40,264 nt of DNA from DASQEH01 sp038239485. Lineage in GTDB: Bacteria > Actinomycetota > Actinomycetes > Propionibacteriales > Nocardioidaceae. Each line of letters opens with the position of its first letter. Position 1 is the first letter of the stretch. The position numbers and the translations under genes were made by a program. The notes below the pieces were generated by a model, which worked only from the letters and a program-made list of their open reading frames with translations, was not told the origin of the DNA and ran no database searches. Where the stretch lies: assembly GCA_038239485.1 (NCBI GenBank), contig JBBSET010000036.1, forward strand, positions 1 to 40,264, in the 5' to 3' direction. Positions 1 through 7,927 of the stretch are shown piece by piece.

Positions 1-143
1 AGAGCATGGGGAGCTTGTGGATCATCAGAAGTCACCCTTCTCACGACTGACGAACAATGTGCAGAGCATGGGGAGCTTGTGGATCATCAGAAGTCACCCG
101 ATTCACGACTGACGAATTTGCACTTCATGGGGAGCTTGTGGAT
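1..143 (-). repeat. Tandem degenerate copies of the rplP 3' end
   Basis: Three copies of the segment encoding the last residues of L16 lie head to tail. The functional copy is 87-143, a second is 25-84, and a third (1-22) runs off the window edge. Copy spacing is 59 then 62 bases. The 37 bases at 1-37 and 63-99 are identical. Read in its own frame, copy 2 gives IHKLPMLCTLFVSREKGDF then stop, against IHKLPMKCKFVSRESGDF in the gene. The copies begin just after the rplP stop, where rpmC is normally found. This could be a true microduplication or an assembly artefact at a contig end. Confidence 0.85.
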
Positions 144-506
144 CGCGCGTCGCATGGCTTCGCGGGCGGTCTCCTCGGTGACACCGGAAAGCTCGAACAT
201 GACCCGGCCCGGCTTCACGTTGGCGATCCACCACTCGGGCGAGCCCTTACCTGAGCCCATCCGGGTCTCGGCGGGCTTCTTGGTCAGTGGACGGTCGGGG
301 TAGATGTTGATCCAGACCTTCCCACCGCGCTTGATGTGGCGGGTCATGGCGATACGAGCGGACTCGATCTGACGGTTCGTCACGTATGCCCGCTCGACGG
401 CCTGGATGCCGAAGTCGCCGAAGTTGAGCGCCGTACCGCCGGTGGCATTGCCGGTTCGCTTCGGGTGGTGCTGCTTGCGGTGCTTGACCCTGCGTGGGAT
501 GAGCAT
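87..506 (-). CDS. rplP: 50S ribosomal protein L16
   Basis: L16 of the large ribosomal subunit, 139 residues, the usual length. It helps shape the A site and tRNA accommodation. It starts MLIPRRVKHRKQHHPK and carries the conserved segments GGTALNFGDFGIQA and KPAETRMGSGKGSPEWWIA. The gene lies 2 bases after the rpsC stop within the S10 operon. The C-terminal residues after IHKLPMK are encoded by DNA that is repeated downstream, so the exact C-terminus (KCKFVSRESGDF) should be treated with some caution. The next operon gene, rpmC, is not seen in the 86 bases left in the window. Confidence 0.97.
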   Translation of the reverse strand: MLIPRRVKHRKQHHPKRTGNATGGTALNFGDFGIQAVERAYVTNRQIESARIAMTRHIKRGGKVWINIYPDRPLTKKPAETRMGSGKGSPEWWIANVKPGRVMFELSGVTEETAREAMRRAIHKLPMKCKFVSRESGDF

Positions 507-508
507 GG

Positions 509-1342
509 TCAGGCCTCCTGTCCGGCTGTTTCGGCGGGAGCAACAGCTGCCGGGGCCGCGGCGGTGACCGGTACGGTCTCGGTCGTGGTCGACTCGGCGC
601 CAGGTGCTCCATCGGGCCGACGCTCGGGGCGGTCGGTACGGCGGCCGCGCGTGGTGGCGCGGTTGCGGTTGCCGGCCTGGGCCAAGATCGCGGCCTGGGC
701 CTCGCGCTCGGCGCGGGTACCCGCGACCTCGCCCTTGTAGATCCAGACCTTGACACCGATGCGGCCGAAGGTCGTCTTGGCTTCGTAGAAGCCGTAGTCG
801 ATGTCGGCGCGCAGGGTGTGCAGCGGTACCCGGCCCTCGCGGTAGAAGTCCGAGCGGGACATCTCCGCGCCGCCGAGCCGACCGGAGCACTGGATCCGGA
901 TCCCCTTGGCGCCTGACCGCATCGCGGTCTGGATGGCCTTGCGCATCGCGCGCCGGTATGCCACCCGGCTGGACAGCTGCTCGGCCACGCCCTGGGCGAC
1001 GAGCTGCGCGTCGATCTCGGGGTTGAGGACCTCGCGGATGTTGAGCTTGACCTGCTTGCCGGTGAGCTTCTCGAGGTTCTCGCGGATGCGGTCCGCCTCG
1101 GCTCCCCGTCGCCCGATCACGATGCCGGGGCGGGCGGTGTAGATCGTCACCGAGACGCGGTCGCGGGTTCGCTCGATCTCGACGCGGCTGATCCCGGCGC
1201 GGTCCATCCCCTTGGTCAGGAGCTTGCGGATGGCGACGTCCTCGCCGACGTACGACTTGTAGAGCTTGTCGGCGTACCAGCGGCTCTTGTGGTCCGTGGA
1301 GATACCGAGGCGGAAGCCGTTCGGGTTGACCTTCTGGCCCAT
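509..1342 (-). CDS. rpsC: 30S ribosomal protein S3
   Basis: S3, 277 residues, part of the small-subunit mRNA entry site. The type II KH domain is near residues 39-107 with its GRRG loop at 77-80 (RPGIVIGRRGAEADRI). The C-terminal S3 domain ends near residue 210 (DYGFYEAKTTFGRIGVKVW). A tail of about 65 residues rich in Arg, then Ala/Pro/Thr follows, longer than in E. coli S3 but of a kind known in actinobacteria. Its ATG shares one base with the rplV stop (TAATG), so the two are probably translationally coupled. Confidence 0.98.
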   Translation of the reverse strand: MGQKVNPNGFRLGISTDHKSRWYADKLYKSYVGEDVAIRKLLTKGMDRAGISRVEIERTRDRVSVTIYTARPGIVIGRRGAEADRIRENLEKLTGKQVKLNIREVLNPEIDAQLVAQGVAEQLSSRVAYRRAMRKAIQTAMRSGAKGIRIQCSGRLGGAEMSRSDFYREGRVPLHTLRADIDYGFYEAKTTFGRIGVKVWIYKGEVAGTRAEREAQAAILAQAGNRNRATTRGRRTDRPERRPDGAPGAESTTTETVPVTAAAPAAVAPAETAGQEA

Positions 1343-1776
1343 TAGCGGGACCCTCCCGTTGTCGTGGTTGCACTGCCGATCGTGTCGGCGGGCTGGACGA
1401 CCAGCGTGATGTGGCTGGTGCGCTTCAGGATTCGGGTGGCGCGGCCCTGGGCACGCGGCCGGAAACGCTTGAGCGTCGGGCCCTCGTCGACCAGCGCCTT
1501 GCTGATGATCAGGTTCCCGCGGTCGAGGCCCTCGGTGGCCGTGGCGTTGGACACCGCGCTCTCGAGCACCTTGTAGACCGTCTCGCTGGCCGCCTGAGGG
1601 GCGAACCGAAGCGTCGCCAGGGCATCCTCGACCCGCGCTCCGCGCACCATGTCGACGACCCGTCGGGCCTTCATCGGCGTGATACGGACGAAGCGCGCGA
1701 CAGCGAAAGCTCCCTGCTGGTCGCCCAGCAGGCTCTCTCGGCGGGCGCTCACACGCCTGCGCTCAGTGACGCTCAT
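1342..1776 (-). CDS. rplV: 50S ribosomal protein L22
   Basis: L22, 144 residues, an early-assembly 23S rRNA binder whose beta-hairpin lines the peptide exit tunnel. Family hallmarks are ARFVRITPMKARRVVDMVRG near residues 25-45 and the hairpin segment KRFRPRAQGRATRILKRTSH near 100-120. About 20 residues precede the core (MSVTERRRVSARRESLLG), and a short Thr/Gly tail follows. The stop overlaps the rpsC start by one base; rpsS ends 39 bases upstream. Confidence 0.97.
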   Translation of the reverse strand: MSVTERRRVSARRESLLGDQQGAFAVARFVRITPMKARRVVDMVRGARVEDALATLRFAPQAASETVYKVLESAVSNATATEGLDRGNLIISKALVDEGPTLKRFRPRAQGRATRILKRTSHITLVVQPADTIGSATTTTGGSR

Positions 1777-1815
1777 CGTTTCTCACTTCTCTTCAGAGTT
1801 CGTTCGCGCACCGCG

Positions 1816-2097
1816 TCAGCGGCGACGGCTCTTACGGTCGTCCTTCTCATGGCCACGGAAGGTCCTGGTCGGGGCGAACTCGCCCAGCTTGTGGCCCACC
1901 ATGGAGTCGGTCACGAAGACCGGGACGTGCTTGCGTCCGTCGTGAACCGCGATCGTGTGACCGATCATGGTCGGCACGATCATCGAACGACGCGACCACG
2001 TCTTGATGACGTTCTTGGTGCCCTTGTCGTTCTGGACGTCCACCTTCTTCTGCAGGTGGTCGTCAACGAACGGGCCCTTCTTGAGACTACGTGGCAT
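1816..2097 (-). CDS. rpsS: 30S ribosomal protein S19
   Basis: S19 of the small-subunit head, 93 residues, full length. It opens MPRSLKKGPFVDDHL and contains TWSRRSMIVPTMIGHTIAVH and FVTDSMVGHKLGEFAPTRTF, all classic S19 segments, with a basic C-terminus. It lies 13 bases after rplB and 39 bases before rplV within the S10 operon. Confidence 0.98.
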   Translation of the reverse strand: MPRSLKKGPFVDDHLQKKVDVQNDKGTKNVIKTWSRRSMIVPTMIGHTIAVHDGRKHVPVFVTDSMVGHKLGEFAPTRTFRGHEKDDRKSRRR

Positions 2098-2110
2098 CTG
2101 TCAATACGCC

Positions 2111-2944
2111 TTATCTACGCTTGCCGGACTTGCGGCGGCGAACGATCATCTGGTCGCTGGCCTTGCTCTTACGGGTACGGCCCTCGGGCTGGCCCCACGG
2201 GGACACTGGGTGGCGACCGCCAGAGGTCTTGCCCTCACCGCCACCATGGGGGTGGTCGATCGGGTTCATGGCGACACCGCGGACGGTCGGGCGCTTGCCC
2301 TTCCACCTCATCCGGCCCGCCTTGCCCCAGTTGATGTTGGACTGCTCGGCGTTGCCGACAGACCCGATCGAGGCCCGGCAGCGCACGTCGACGTACCGCA
2401 CCTCACCTGACGGCATCCGCAGCTGCGCCCGGGTGCCCTCGCGGGCGACGAGCTGGACCGAGGAACCGGCGGACCGAGCGATCTTGGCGCCGCCACCGGG
2501 GCGAAGCTCGATCGCGTGGACCGTCGTACCGACCGGGATGTTGCGCAGCGGCAGATTGTTACCCGGCTTGATGTCGGCGCCGGCGCCGTTCTCCACCTGC
2601 ATGCCCTGCGTCAGACCGGTCGGCGCGATGATGTAGCGCTTCTCGCCGTCCGCGTAGTGAAGCAGGGCGATGCGTGCGGTGCGGTTCGGGTCGTACTCGA
2701 TGTGAGCGACCCTGGCCGGCACGCCGTCCTTGTCGTAGCGACGGAAGTCGATGATGCGGTAGGCGCGCTTGTGGCCGCCCCCTTGGTGACGCGTGGTGAT
2801 CCGGCCCTGGTTGTTGCGGCCGCCGTTCTTCGGAAGCGGGACGACCAGCGACTTCTCCGGAGTCGAACGCGTGATCTCGACGAAGTCGGCGACGCTGGCG
2901 CCACGACGGCCCGGCGTTGTCGGCTTGTACTTGCGGATACCCAT
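2111..2944 (-). CDS. rplB: 50S ribosomal protein L2
   Basis: L2, 277 residues, the usual length; it binds 23S rRNA near the peptidyl transferase centre. It begins MGIRKYKPTTPGRRG. The RNA-binding core includes GGGHKRAYRIIDFRR, and the conserved C-terminal segment NPIDHPHGGGEGK contains the histidine linked to peptidyl transferase activity in the family. It sits between rplW (29-base gap) and rpsS (13-base gap). Confidence 0.98.
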   Translation of the reverse strand: MGIRKYKPTTPGRRGASVADFVEITRSTPEKSLVVPLPKNGGRNNQGRITTRHQGGGHKRAYRIIDFRRYDKDGVPARVAHIEYDPNRTARIALLHYADGEKRYIIAPTGLTQGMQVENGAGADIKPGNNLPLRNIPVGTTVHAIELRPGGGAKIARSAGSSVQLVAREGTRAQLRMPSGEVRYVDVRCRASIGSVGNAEQSNINWGKAGRMRWKGKRPTVRGVAMNPIDHPHGGGEGKTSGGRHPVSPWGQPEGRTRKSKASDQMIVRRRKSGKRR

Positions 2945-2973
2945 GAGTTCTCAGTCCTCGTCGTCGAGCCCGG

Positions 2974-3279
2974 TCAGGAGACCGGACCTCCGAAGATGTC
3001 GATGCGCTGGCCGTCAGCAACGCTGACGATCGCGCGCTTGGTGTCGGGCCGGCTTCCGAACCCGAAGCGGGTCCGGCGACGCTTCCCGGGGCGGTTGAGC
3101 GTGTTGACGCTCGTCACCGTCACGTTGAACACCTTCTCCACCGCGATCTTGATCTCGGTCTTGTTGGAGTCCGGCCGTACCAGGAACGTGTACTTGTTCT
3201 GGTCGAGCAGCGCGTACGACTTCTCGCTCACGACCGGAGCGAGGAGTACGTCGCGGTGGTCCTTGTAAAGGTTGCTCAT
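2974..3279 (-). CDS. rplW: 50S ribosomal protein L23
   Basis: L23, 101 residues. It lies at the exit of the peptide tunnel and is a docking site for trigger factor and SRP. It contains the family pattern DVLLAPVVSEKSYALLDQN, then NKTEIKIAVEKVFNVTVTSVN and the basic loop RPGKRRRTRFGFG. Its ATG overlaps the rplD stop by four bases (ATGA), indicating translational coupling. Confidence 0.97.
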   Translation of the reverse strand: MSNLYKDHRDVLLAPVVSEKSYALLDQNKYTFLVRPDSNKTEIKIAVEKVFNVTVTSVNTLNRPGKRRRTRFGFGSRPDTKRAIVSVADGQRIDIFGGPVS

Positions 3280-4079
3280 GCGGTGGCCTCCTCGTCGATG
3301 CCGGCGTCATCAGCGGGCGCCTCATTGCTCGTGACTGCGCCGGCCACGGGGACGGCCTCGACTGCTGGCTCCGGCTCAGGGTCTGCCGGGCTCGGCTCGG
3401 CGGTGGCTGTCGTACTGCCTGTGGCTGCCGATGCCGGCGTGTCGGCCGTGGCGCTGGCGACGCCGGCGACGAGGATGTCGTAGGCCGACTTCAGGAACAC
3501 GACGTCGTCACTGAGCAGGACGTCGTAGGTGTTCAGCTGGTCGACGGTCAGGGCATGGACGGTGTCGACGTTGCGCAGGCTCAGCCAGGTCACGTCGTCA
3601 CCGCGCTCGAGCACGACCAGCGTGCGGGGGCGGCTGGTGATCCGGGCGATCGCGGCGAGCGCCGACCTGGTTGACGCGTTCTCGCCTTCGACAAGACCTT
3701 CGACGATGAAAATCCGTCCGACGCGGGCGCGGTCGGACAGCGCGCCACGAAGCGCGGCGGCCTTCATCTTCTTGGGGGTGCGCTGGAGGTAGAGGTGCGG
3801 CGTCGGGCCGTGCACCACACCACCGCCGGCGAACTGCGGCGCGCGGATCGAGCCCTGACGGGCTCGGCCGGTGCCCTTCTGCCGATACGGCTTGCGTCCA
3901 CCGCCGGCGACCTCGCCGCGGCTCTTGGTCGAGTGCGTGCCCTGACGGGCGGCAGCCTGCTGGGCGACGACGACCTGGTGGATGAGCGGGATGTTGACCT
4001 GGACGTCGAAGATCTCGGCGGGCAGGTCGACGGTGCCGGACTTGTTGCCGGAGACGTCGAGGACGTCGACCGTGGTCAC
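3276..4079 (-). CDS. rplD: 50S ribosomal protein L4 with long C-terminal tail
   Basis: L4, which reaches into the exit tunnel and in some bacteria also represses the S10 operon. The core is residues 1 to about 206 with the tunnel-loop signature GGGRKPYRQKGTGRARQGS near 59-77 and RTPKKMKAAALRGALSDR near 100-117. About 61 extra residues follow, rich in Ala, Pro, Glu and Thr and acidic at the end (DDAGIDEEATA). Total length is 267 against 200-215 for a typical L4. It overlaps both rplC and rplW by four bases. The tail is probably disordered; its role is unknown. Confidence 0.97.
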   Translation of the reverse strand: MTTVDVLDVSGNKSGTVDLPAEIFDVQVNIPLIHQVVVAQQAAARQGTHSTKSRGEVAGGGRKPYRQKGTGRARQGSIRAPQFAGGGVVHGPTPHLYLQRTPKKMKAAALRGALSDRARVGRIFIVEGLVEGENASTRSALAAIARITSRPRTLVVLERGDDVTWLSLRNVDTVHALTVDQLNTYDVLLSDDVVFLKSAYDILVAGVASATADTPASAATGSTTATAEPSPADPEPEPAVEAVPVAGAVTSNEAPADDAGIDEEATA

Positions 4080-4738
4080 AGCTCGGCTCCCTTCGCCTTG
4101 GCGGCACTACGGACGATGACGAGGGTGCCGCGGGCTCCGGGCACAGCGCCCTTCACCAGGATGAGGCCCTTCTCGACGTCGACCGCGTGGACGGTCAGGT
4201 TCTGCGTGGTGATGGTGTCGACGCCCATCCGGCCGGCCATCCGCATCCCCTTGAAGACCCGGCCAGGGGTGGCACAGCCACCGATGGAGCCTGGCTTGCG
4301 GTGGTTGCGGTGTGAGCCGTGCGAGGCGCTCACACCATGGAAGCCGTGTCGCTTCATGACGCCGGCGAAGCCCTTGCCCTTGCTCGTGCCGGTGACGTCG
4401 ATCTTCTCGCCGGCGGCGAACAGGTCGGCGCTCAGCTCCTGACCGAGCGAGTAGCTGCCGGCATCAGCGGTACGGATCTCCACCAGATGTCGGCGAGGCG
4501 TGACTCCGGCCTTCTCGAAGTGGCCGACGAGCGGCTTGGTCACTTTGGACGCCTTCACGTCGCCGAAGCCGAGCTGGACCGCGGCATAGCCGTCCTTGTC
4601 GGCAGCGCGGACCTGGGTCACGACGTTGGAGGCGGCAGAGATGACCGTGACGGGTACGACGCGGTTGTTGTCGTCCCACAACTGGGTCATGCCGAGCTTC
4701 GTGCCCAGCAGCCCTCGGACGTTTCGTTCAGTGCTCAT
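4076..4738 (-). CDS. rplC: 50S ribosomal protein L3
   Basis: L3, 220 residues, near the peptidyl transferase centre and required early in assembly. It contains GLLGTKLGMTQLWDDN at the start, the central GTSKGKGFAGVMKRHGF, HRKPGSIGGCATPGRVFKG and RMAGRMGVDTITTQNL, all diagnostic. The ATG lies 14 bases after the rpsJ stop and the stop overlaps rplD by four bases. Confidence 0.98.
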   Translation of the reverse strand: MSTERNVRGLLGTKLGMTQLWDDNNRVVPVTVISAASNVVTQVRAADKDGYAAVQLGFGDVKASKVTKPLVGHFEKAGVTPRRHLVEIRTADAGSYSLGQELSADLFAAGEKIDVTGTSKGKGFAGVMKRHGFHGVSASHGSHRNHRKPGSIGGCATPGRVFKGMRMAGRMGVDTITTQNLTVHAVDVEKGLILVKGAVPGARGTLVIVRSAAKAKGAEL

Positions 4739-4752
4739 TGGCTAGGAACCCT

Positions 4753-5061
4753 TTAGAGCTTGATCTCGATGTCGACGCCGGCGGGAAGCTCGAGCCGCAT
4801 GAGCGAGTCGACCGTCTTCGGCGTCGGGTCAATGATGTCGATGAGCCGCTTGTGCGTGCGCATCTCGAAGTGCTCGCGGCTGTCCTTGTACTTGTGCGGC
4901 GAGCGGATCACGCAGAACACGTTCTTCTCAGTTGGGAGCGGCACCGGGCCCGCGACCTTCGCACCAGTGCGCGTCACCGTGTCGACGATCTTGCGCGCCG
5001 ACGAGTCGATGACCTCATGGTCGTAGGCCTTGAGCCGGATGCGGATCTTTTGTCCCGCCAT
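4753..5061 (-). CDS. rpsJ: 30S ribosomal protein S10 / NusE
   Basis: S10, first gene of the operon and, as NusE, a partner of NusG and NusB in antitermination. It has 102 residues starting MAGQKIRIRLKAYDHEVID and including RTGAKVAGPVPLPT and HFEMRTHKRLIDI. The ATG at 5061 is chosen because the protein matches the family length exactly and GGAAAAGGACG lies just upstream. A longer in-frame reading to 5175 has no family support and lies in the leader. Confidence 0.98.
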   Translation of the reverse strand: MAGQKIRIRLKAYDHEVIDSSARKIVDTVTRTGAKVAGPVPLPTEKNVFCVIRSPHKYKDSREHFEMRTHKRLIDIIDPTPKTVDSLMRLELPAGVDIEIKL

Positions 5062-5354
5062 GCTCTCGCTTCGTCCTTTTCCTTGAACTGCCTGGATACC
5101 TGGGTCCCCGATGGGATCCAGCCCGATTTCTCCGACCCCCGAGGTCGGGCGTGTCGCCCCGTCGGGACGTGCCACACCAAACTTCGCTGCTCATTGATCC
5201 GGGAGGTGGTTGCCCCCCGACTCCCGCGGACGGTGTCGAGGAAACGGTGTCTCCGGTGCGGCGAACCAGCCCTTCTCACAGCGTCGCACTGGTGCGACGT
5301 GGCCGTGAGTGGAACTCAAGCTCGCCCCGGCGATCCCGCTTGGGCAACCCCGAC
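5062..5354 (-). promoter_or_regulatory. S10 operon leader
   Basis: About 290 untranslated bases lie between the predicted promoter and rpsJ, with no credible gene on either strand. Several hairpins are possible. Arms at 5282-5289 and 5292-5299 form a near-perfect 18-base inverted repeat (cgtcgcactggtgcgacg). Arms at 5132-5137 and 5143-5148 are CCGACC/GGTCGG, and a competing pair lies at 5121-5126 and 5145-5150 (GCCCGA/TCGGGC). The last two share bases and so are mutually exclusive. This looks like a structured leader that could serve feedback by a ribosomal protein, but I recognise no known motif. Confidence 0.5.
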
Positions 5355-5383
5355 AGTCTGCCAGACACAGCTAGCCATGCCAA
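5355..5383 (-). promoter_or_regulatory. Candidate rpsJ promoter
   Basis: On the minus strand TTGGCA (5383-5378) is followed after 17 bases by CAGACT (5360-5355). The -35 matches the housekeeping consensus at five of six positions; the -10 is weaker but keeps the important A2 and T6. Transcription would start near 5347. Confidence 0.45.
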
Positions 5384-5500
5384 ATCAGGGTCAGTTCCTC
5401 AGACCACCCGTCTGCTCCGCCTCTCTCAACGGTCAGACTCGGCCGCCTGCGGCGACAGACCACTCGGATCCTTCGACACCCAGCACCCATCGGTCGGCTC

Positions 5501-5974
5501 TCACGGGCCCAGCCGGGGCTCGCCGGCAGGCTCCATCGCCCAGCTGATCCGGTCCAGGTCCTGCTGGCGCAGGTCCGGCAGGTGGTCGAGGTCGAACCAC
5601 GCCACCGCCAGGTTCTCGTCGTCGGCCACCCGGGCCGTTCCGTCGACGTACCGGCAGCGGAAGGCGAGGTCGAGGTACAGGCACTGGTCACCGTTGGCAT
5701 ACACGATGGGCTGGGTCTGAGAGACCACGCTCACCAGCCGTTCGACGACTGCCACCACCGCTGTCTCCTCCAGGATCTCGCGTTCCATCGCCTCACCCGG
5801 TTGCTCCCCAGGCTCGAGGATCCCGCTCACGATCGACCACCGGCTGTTATCACGGCGCTGCGCCAGCAACACCCGCTGGCTGTCGTCCAGGACGACGGCG
5901 GATACGCCGGTGAGCCACAACAGGTCATGACCCACGTGCTCTCGAAGACGCAGGACGAACGGCGGGACAGGCAT
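5501..5974 (-). CDS. Nudix hydrolase
   Basis: Nudix-fold pyrophosphohydrolase of about 157 residues, likely acting on a nucleoside diphosphate linked to another moiety. The Nudix box is GILEPGEQPGEAMEREILEE followed by TAV, matching GX5EX7REUXEEXGU except that the final Gly is Ala; the metal-binding REXXEE is intact. The ATG at 5974 is preferred because AGGGTGG precedes it; a GTG three codons earlier (5983) is possible. It starts 42 bases after the end of the ABC gene at 6017 and probably belongs to the same transcript. The substrate cannot be told from sequence. Confidence 0.88.
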   Translation of the reverse strand: MPVPPFVLRLREHVGHDLLWLTGVSAVVLDDSQRVLLAQRRDNSRWSIVSGILEPGEQPGEAMEREILEETAVVAVVERLVSVVSQTQPIVYANGDQCLYLDLAFRCRYVDGTARVADDENLAVAWFDLDHLPDLRQQDLDRISWAMEPAGEPRLGP

Positions 5975-6016
5975 GGCTGCCACCCTAAGCGCCGGTACCG
6001 GGGGCGGTCCCGGACG

Positions 6017-7927
6017 TCAGACCGCTGCACCGGCGAACTGGGCTGCGTAGAGCCGGTCGTAGGCGCCTGCGGCATTGACCAGTGTCTGGTGGGTGCCCTG
6101 CTCGACGATCCGGCCGTGCTCCATGACCACGATCCGGTCGGCGTCGCGGATGGTCGAGAGCCGGTGGGCGATCACGAAGCTGGTCCGGCCGACCCGAAGC
6201 TGCTCCATGGCGTGCTGGACCAGCGACTCGGTCCGGGTGTCGACCGAGCTCGTCGCCTCGTCCAGCACGAGGATCGCGGGATCGGCGAGGAAGGCCCTGG
6301 CGATGGTGAGCAGCTGGCGCTGCCCGGCACTGACATTGTTGCCCTCGTCCTCGATCACGGTGTCGTACCCGTCGGGCAGGGTCCTGACGAAGTGGTCGAC
6401 GTACGCAGCGGTCGCCGCACTCACCACCGCCTCTTCGGTCGCTCCTTCGGACCCGTAGGCGATGTTGTCGCGGATCGTGCCTCCGAACAGCCAGGTGTCC
6501 TGCAGGACGACGCCGAAATGGTCGCGGAGGTCGCCGCGGCTCATCTTGGCGATGTCGACACCGTCGAGGGTGATCCGGCCGCCGCCGACCTCGTAGAACC
6601 GGAGCAGCAGGTTGGTCAGCGTGGTCTTGCCCGCCCCGGTCTGGCCCACGATGGCGACGGTCTGGCCAGGCTCCGCGACCAGGTCGAGGTGCTCGATGAG
6701 CGGTTCGTCTGCTTTGTAGGAGAACGACACGTCCTCGAAGGCGACGAGGCCGAGCGTGGGAATCGGGGCGGGAACCGGGTCGACGTCGGCGGACTCCTCG
6801 GCCTCGTCCAGGAAGTCGAAGACCCGCTCGGCCGAGGCGACGCCGGACTGCAGCAGGTTGAGCATCGACGCCACCTGGGTGAGCGGTTGGGTGAACTGCC
6901 GGGAGTACTGGATGAACGCCTGCACGTCACCGACGCTCATCGACCCTGACCCGACCCGGATCGCCCCGATCACGGCGACAGCGACGTAGTTCAGGTTGGA
7001 CACGAACATCATCGTCGGCTGGATGATCCCGGAGATGAACTGAGCCTTGAAGCTGGCCTGGTACAGCGTCTCGTTGTGCTGGTCGAAGCTCGCCCTCGCC
7101 TCCGCCTGACGACCGAAGACCTTGACGACCTCGTGGCCGGTGAAGACCTCTTCGATATGGCCGTTGAGCTTGCCGGTCGAGCCCCACTGGGCCACGAACT
7201 GCGGCTGTGACCGCTTCGCGATGGTGCGCGCGATGACCACCGCTAGCGGCACGGTGACGAGTGCCACCACCGCGAGGAGTGGCGAGATCCACACCATCAT
7301 GGCGAGTACGCCGACCACGGTGAGGATCGACGTCAGCAGCTGGCTCATCGTCTGCTGCAGCGACGTGGCGATGTTGTCGACGTCGTTGGTGACGCGCGAC
7401 AGCACCTCGCCGTGCGGGCGGCCGTCGAAGTACGCCAGCGGGAGCCGCGACAGCTTGTCCTCCGCCTCCTCCCGCAGCCGTGCGACGGTGTGCTGGACCA
7501 CGACCGTCGTCAGCCTGCCCTGGGTCAGCATGAGCAGGCTTGACGCGACGTAGACGACCAGAGCGAACGCGAGTACCCAACCGAGCGCCCCGAAGTCGAT
7601 GCCCCGGCCGGGGTGGAGGTCCATCGCCTGGACCATGGACGCCACCCGGTTGTCGCCGCGCGCGCGCAGCCCGGCGACGGCCTCGGCCTTCGTCGTCCCC
7701 GGCGACAGCCGGCTGGCGATGTACCCGGTGAACACCAGATCGGTGGCGTGGCCGAGGATCTTCGGCCCGATGACGCTGAGACCTACCGCGACGACGCCGA
7801 GCACGCCGACCCCGGCGGTCAGTCTTCGCTCCCTTCTGAGGTAAGCGGCCAGCCGCTTGGCGGTGGCGCCGAAGTCCTTCGCCTTGGCGGGCGGTGCACC
7901 CATACCGAGGGGGTTGCGGCCGCTCAC
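6017..7927 (-). CDS. ABC exporter half-transporter, catalytically canonical subunit
   Basis: A fused membrane-plus-ATPase ABC exporter of about 636 residues. Several membrane segments fill the first half, then an ATPase domain with Walker A GQTGAGKTT, Q-loop VVLQDTW, signature VSAGQRQL, Walker B ILVLDEATSSVD with catalytic Glu, and H-loop IAHRLSTI. The signature deviates from SGGQ. The GTG at 7927 is chosen because GGAGGAGG precedes it and GTGA overlaps the stop of the upstream ABC gene by four bases. Together they should form a heterodimeric exporter; the cargo (drug, lipid or peptide) is unknown. Confidence 0.92.
   Translation of the reverse strand: MSGRNPLGMGAPPAKAKDFGATAKRLAAYLRRERRLTAGVGVLGVVAVGLSVIGPKILGHATDLVFTGYIASRLSPGTTKAEAVAGLRARGDNRVASMVQAMDLHPGRGIDFGALGWVLAFALVVYVASSLLMLTQGRLTTVVVQHTVARLREEAEDKLSRLPLAYFDGRPHGEVLSRVTNDVDNIATSLQQTMSQLLTSILTVVGVLAMMVWISPLLAVVALVTVPLAVVIARTIAKRSQPQFVAQWGSTGKLNGHIEEVFTGHEVVKVFGRQAEARASFDQHNETLYQASFKAQFISGIIQPTMMFVSNLNYVAVAVIGAIRVGSGSMSVGDVQAFIQYSRQFTQPLTQVASMLNLLQSGVASAERVFDFLDEAEESADVDPVPAPIPTLGLVAFEDVSFSYKADEPLIEHLDLVAEPGQTVAIVGQTGAGKTTLTNLLLRFYEVGGGRITLDGVDIAKMSRGDLRDHFGVVLQDTWLFGGTIRDNIAYGSEGATEEAVVSAATAAYVDHFVRTLPDGYDTVIEDEGNNVSAGQRQLLTIARAFLADPAILVLDEATSSVDTRTESLVQHAMEQLRVGRTSFVIAHRLSTIRDADRIVVMEHGRIVEQGTHQTLVNAAGAYDRLYAAQFAGAAV

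Noticed and set aside
87..1373. A 428-codon minus-strand frame running through rpsC into rplP
   Set aside because: Only its last 139 residues are a real protein (L16). The rest is rpsC read in the wrong frame.
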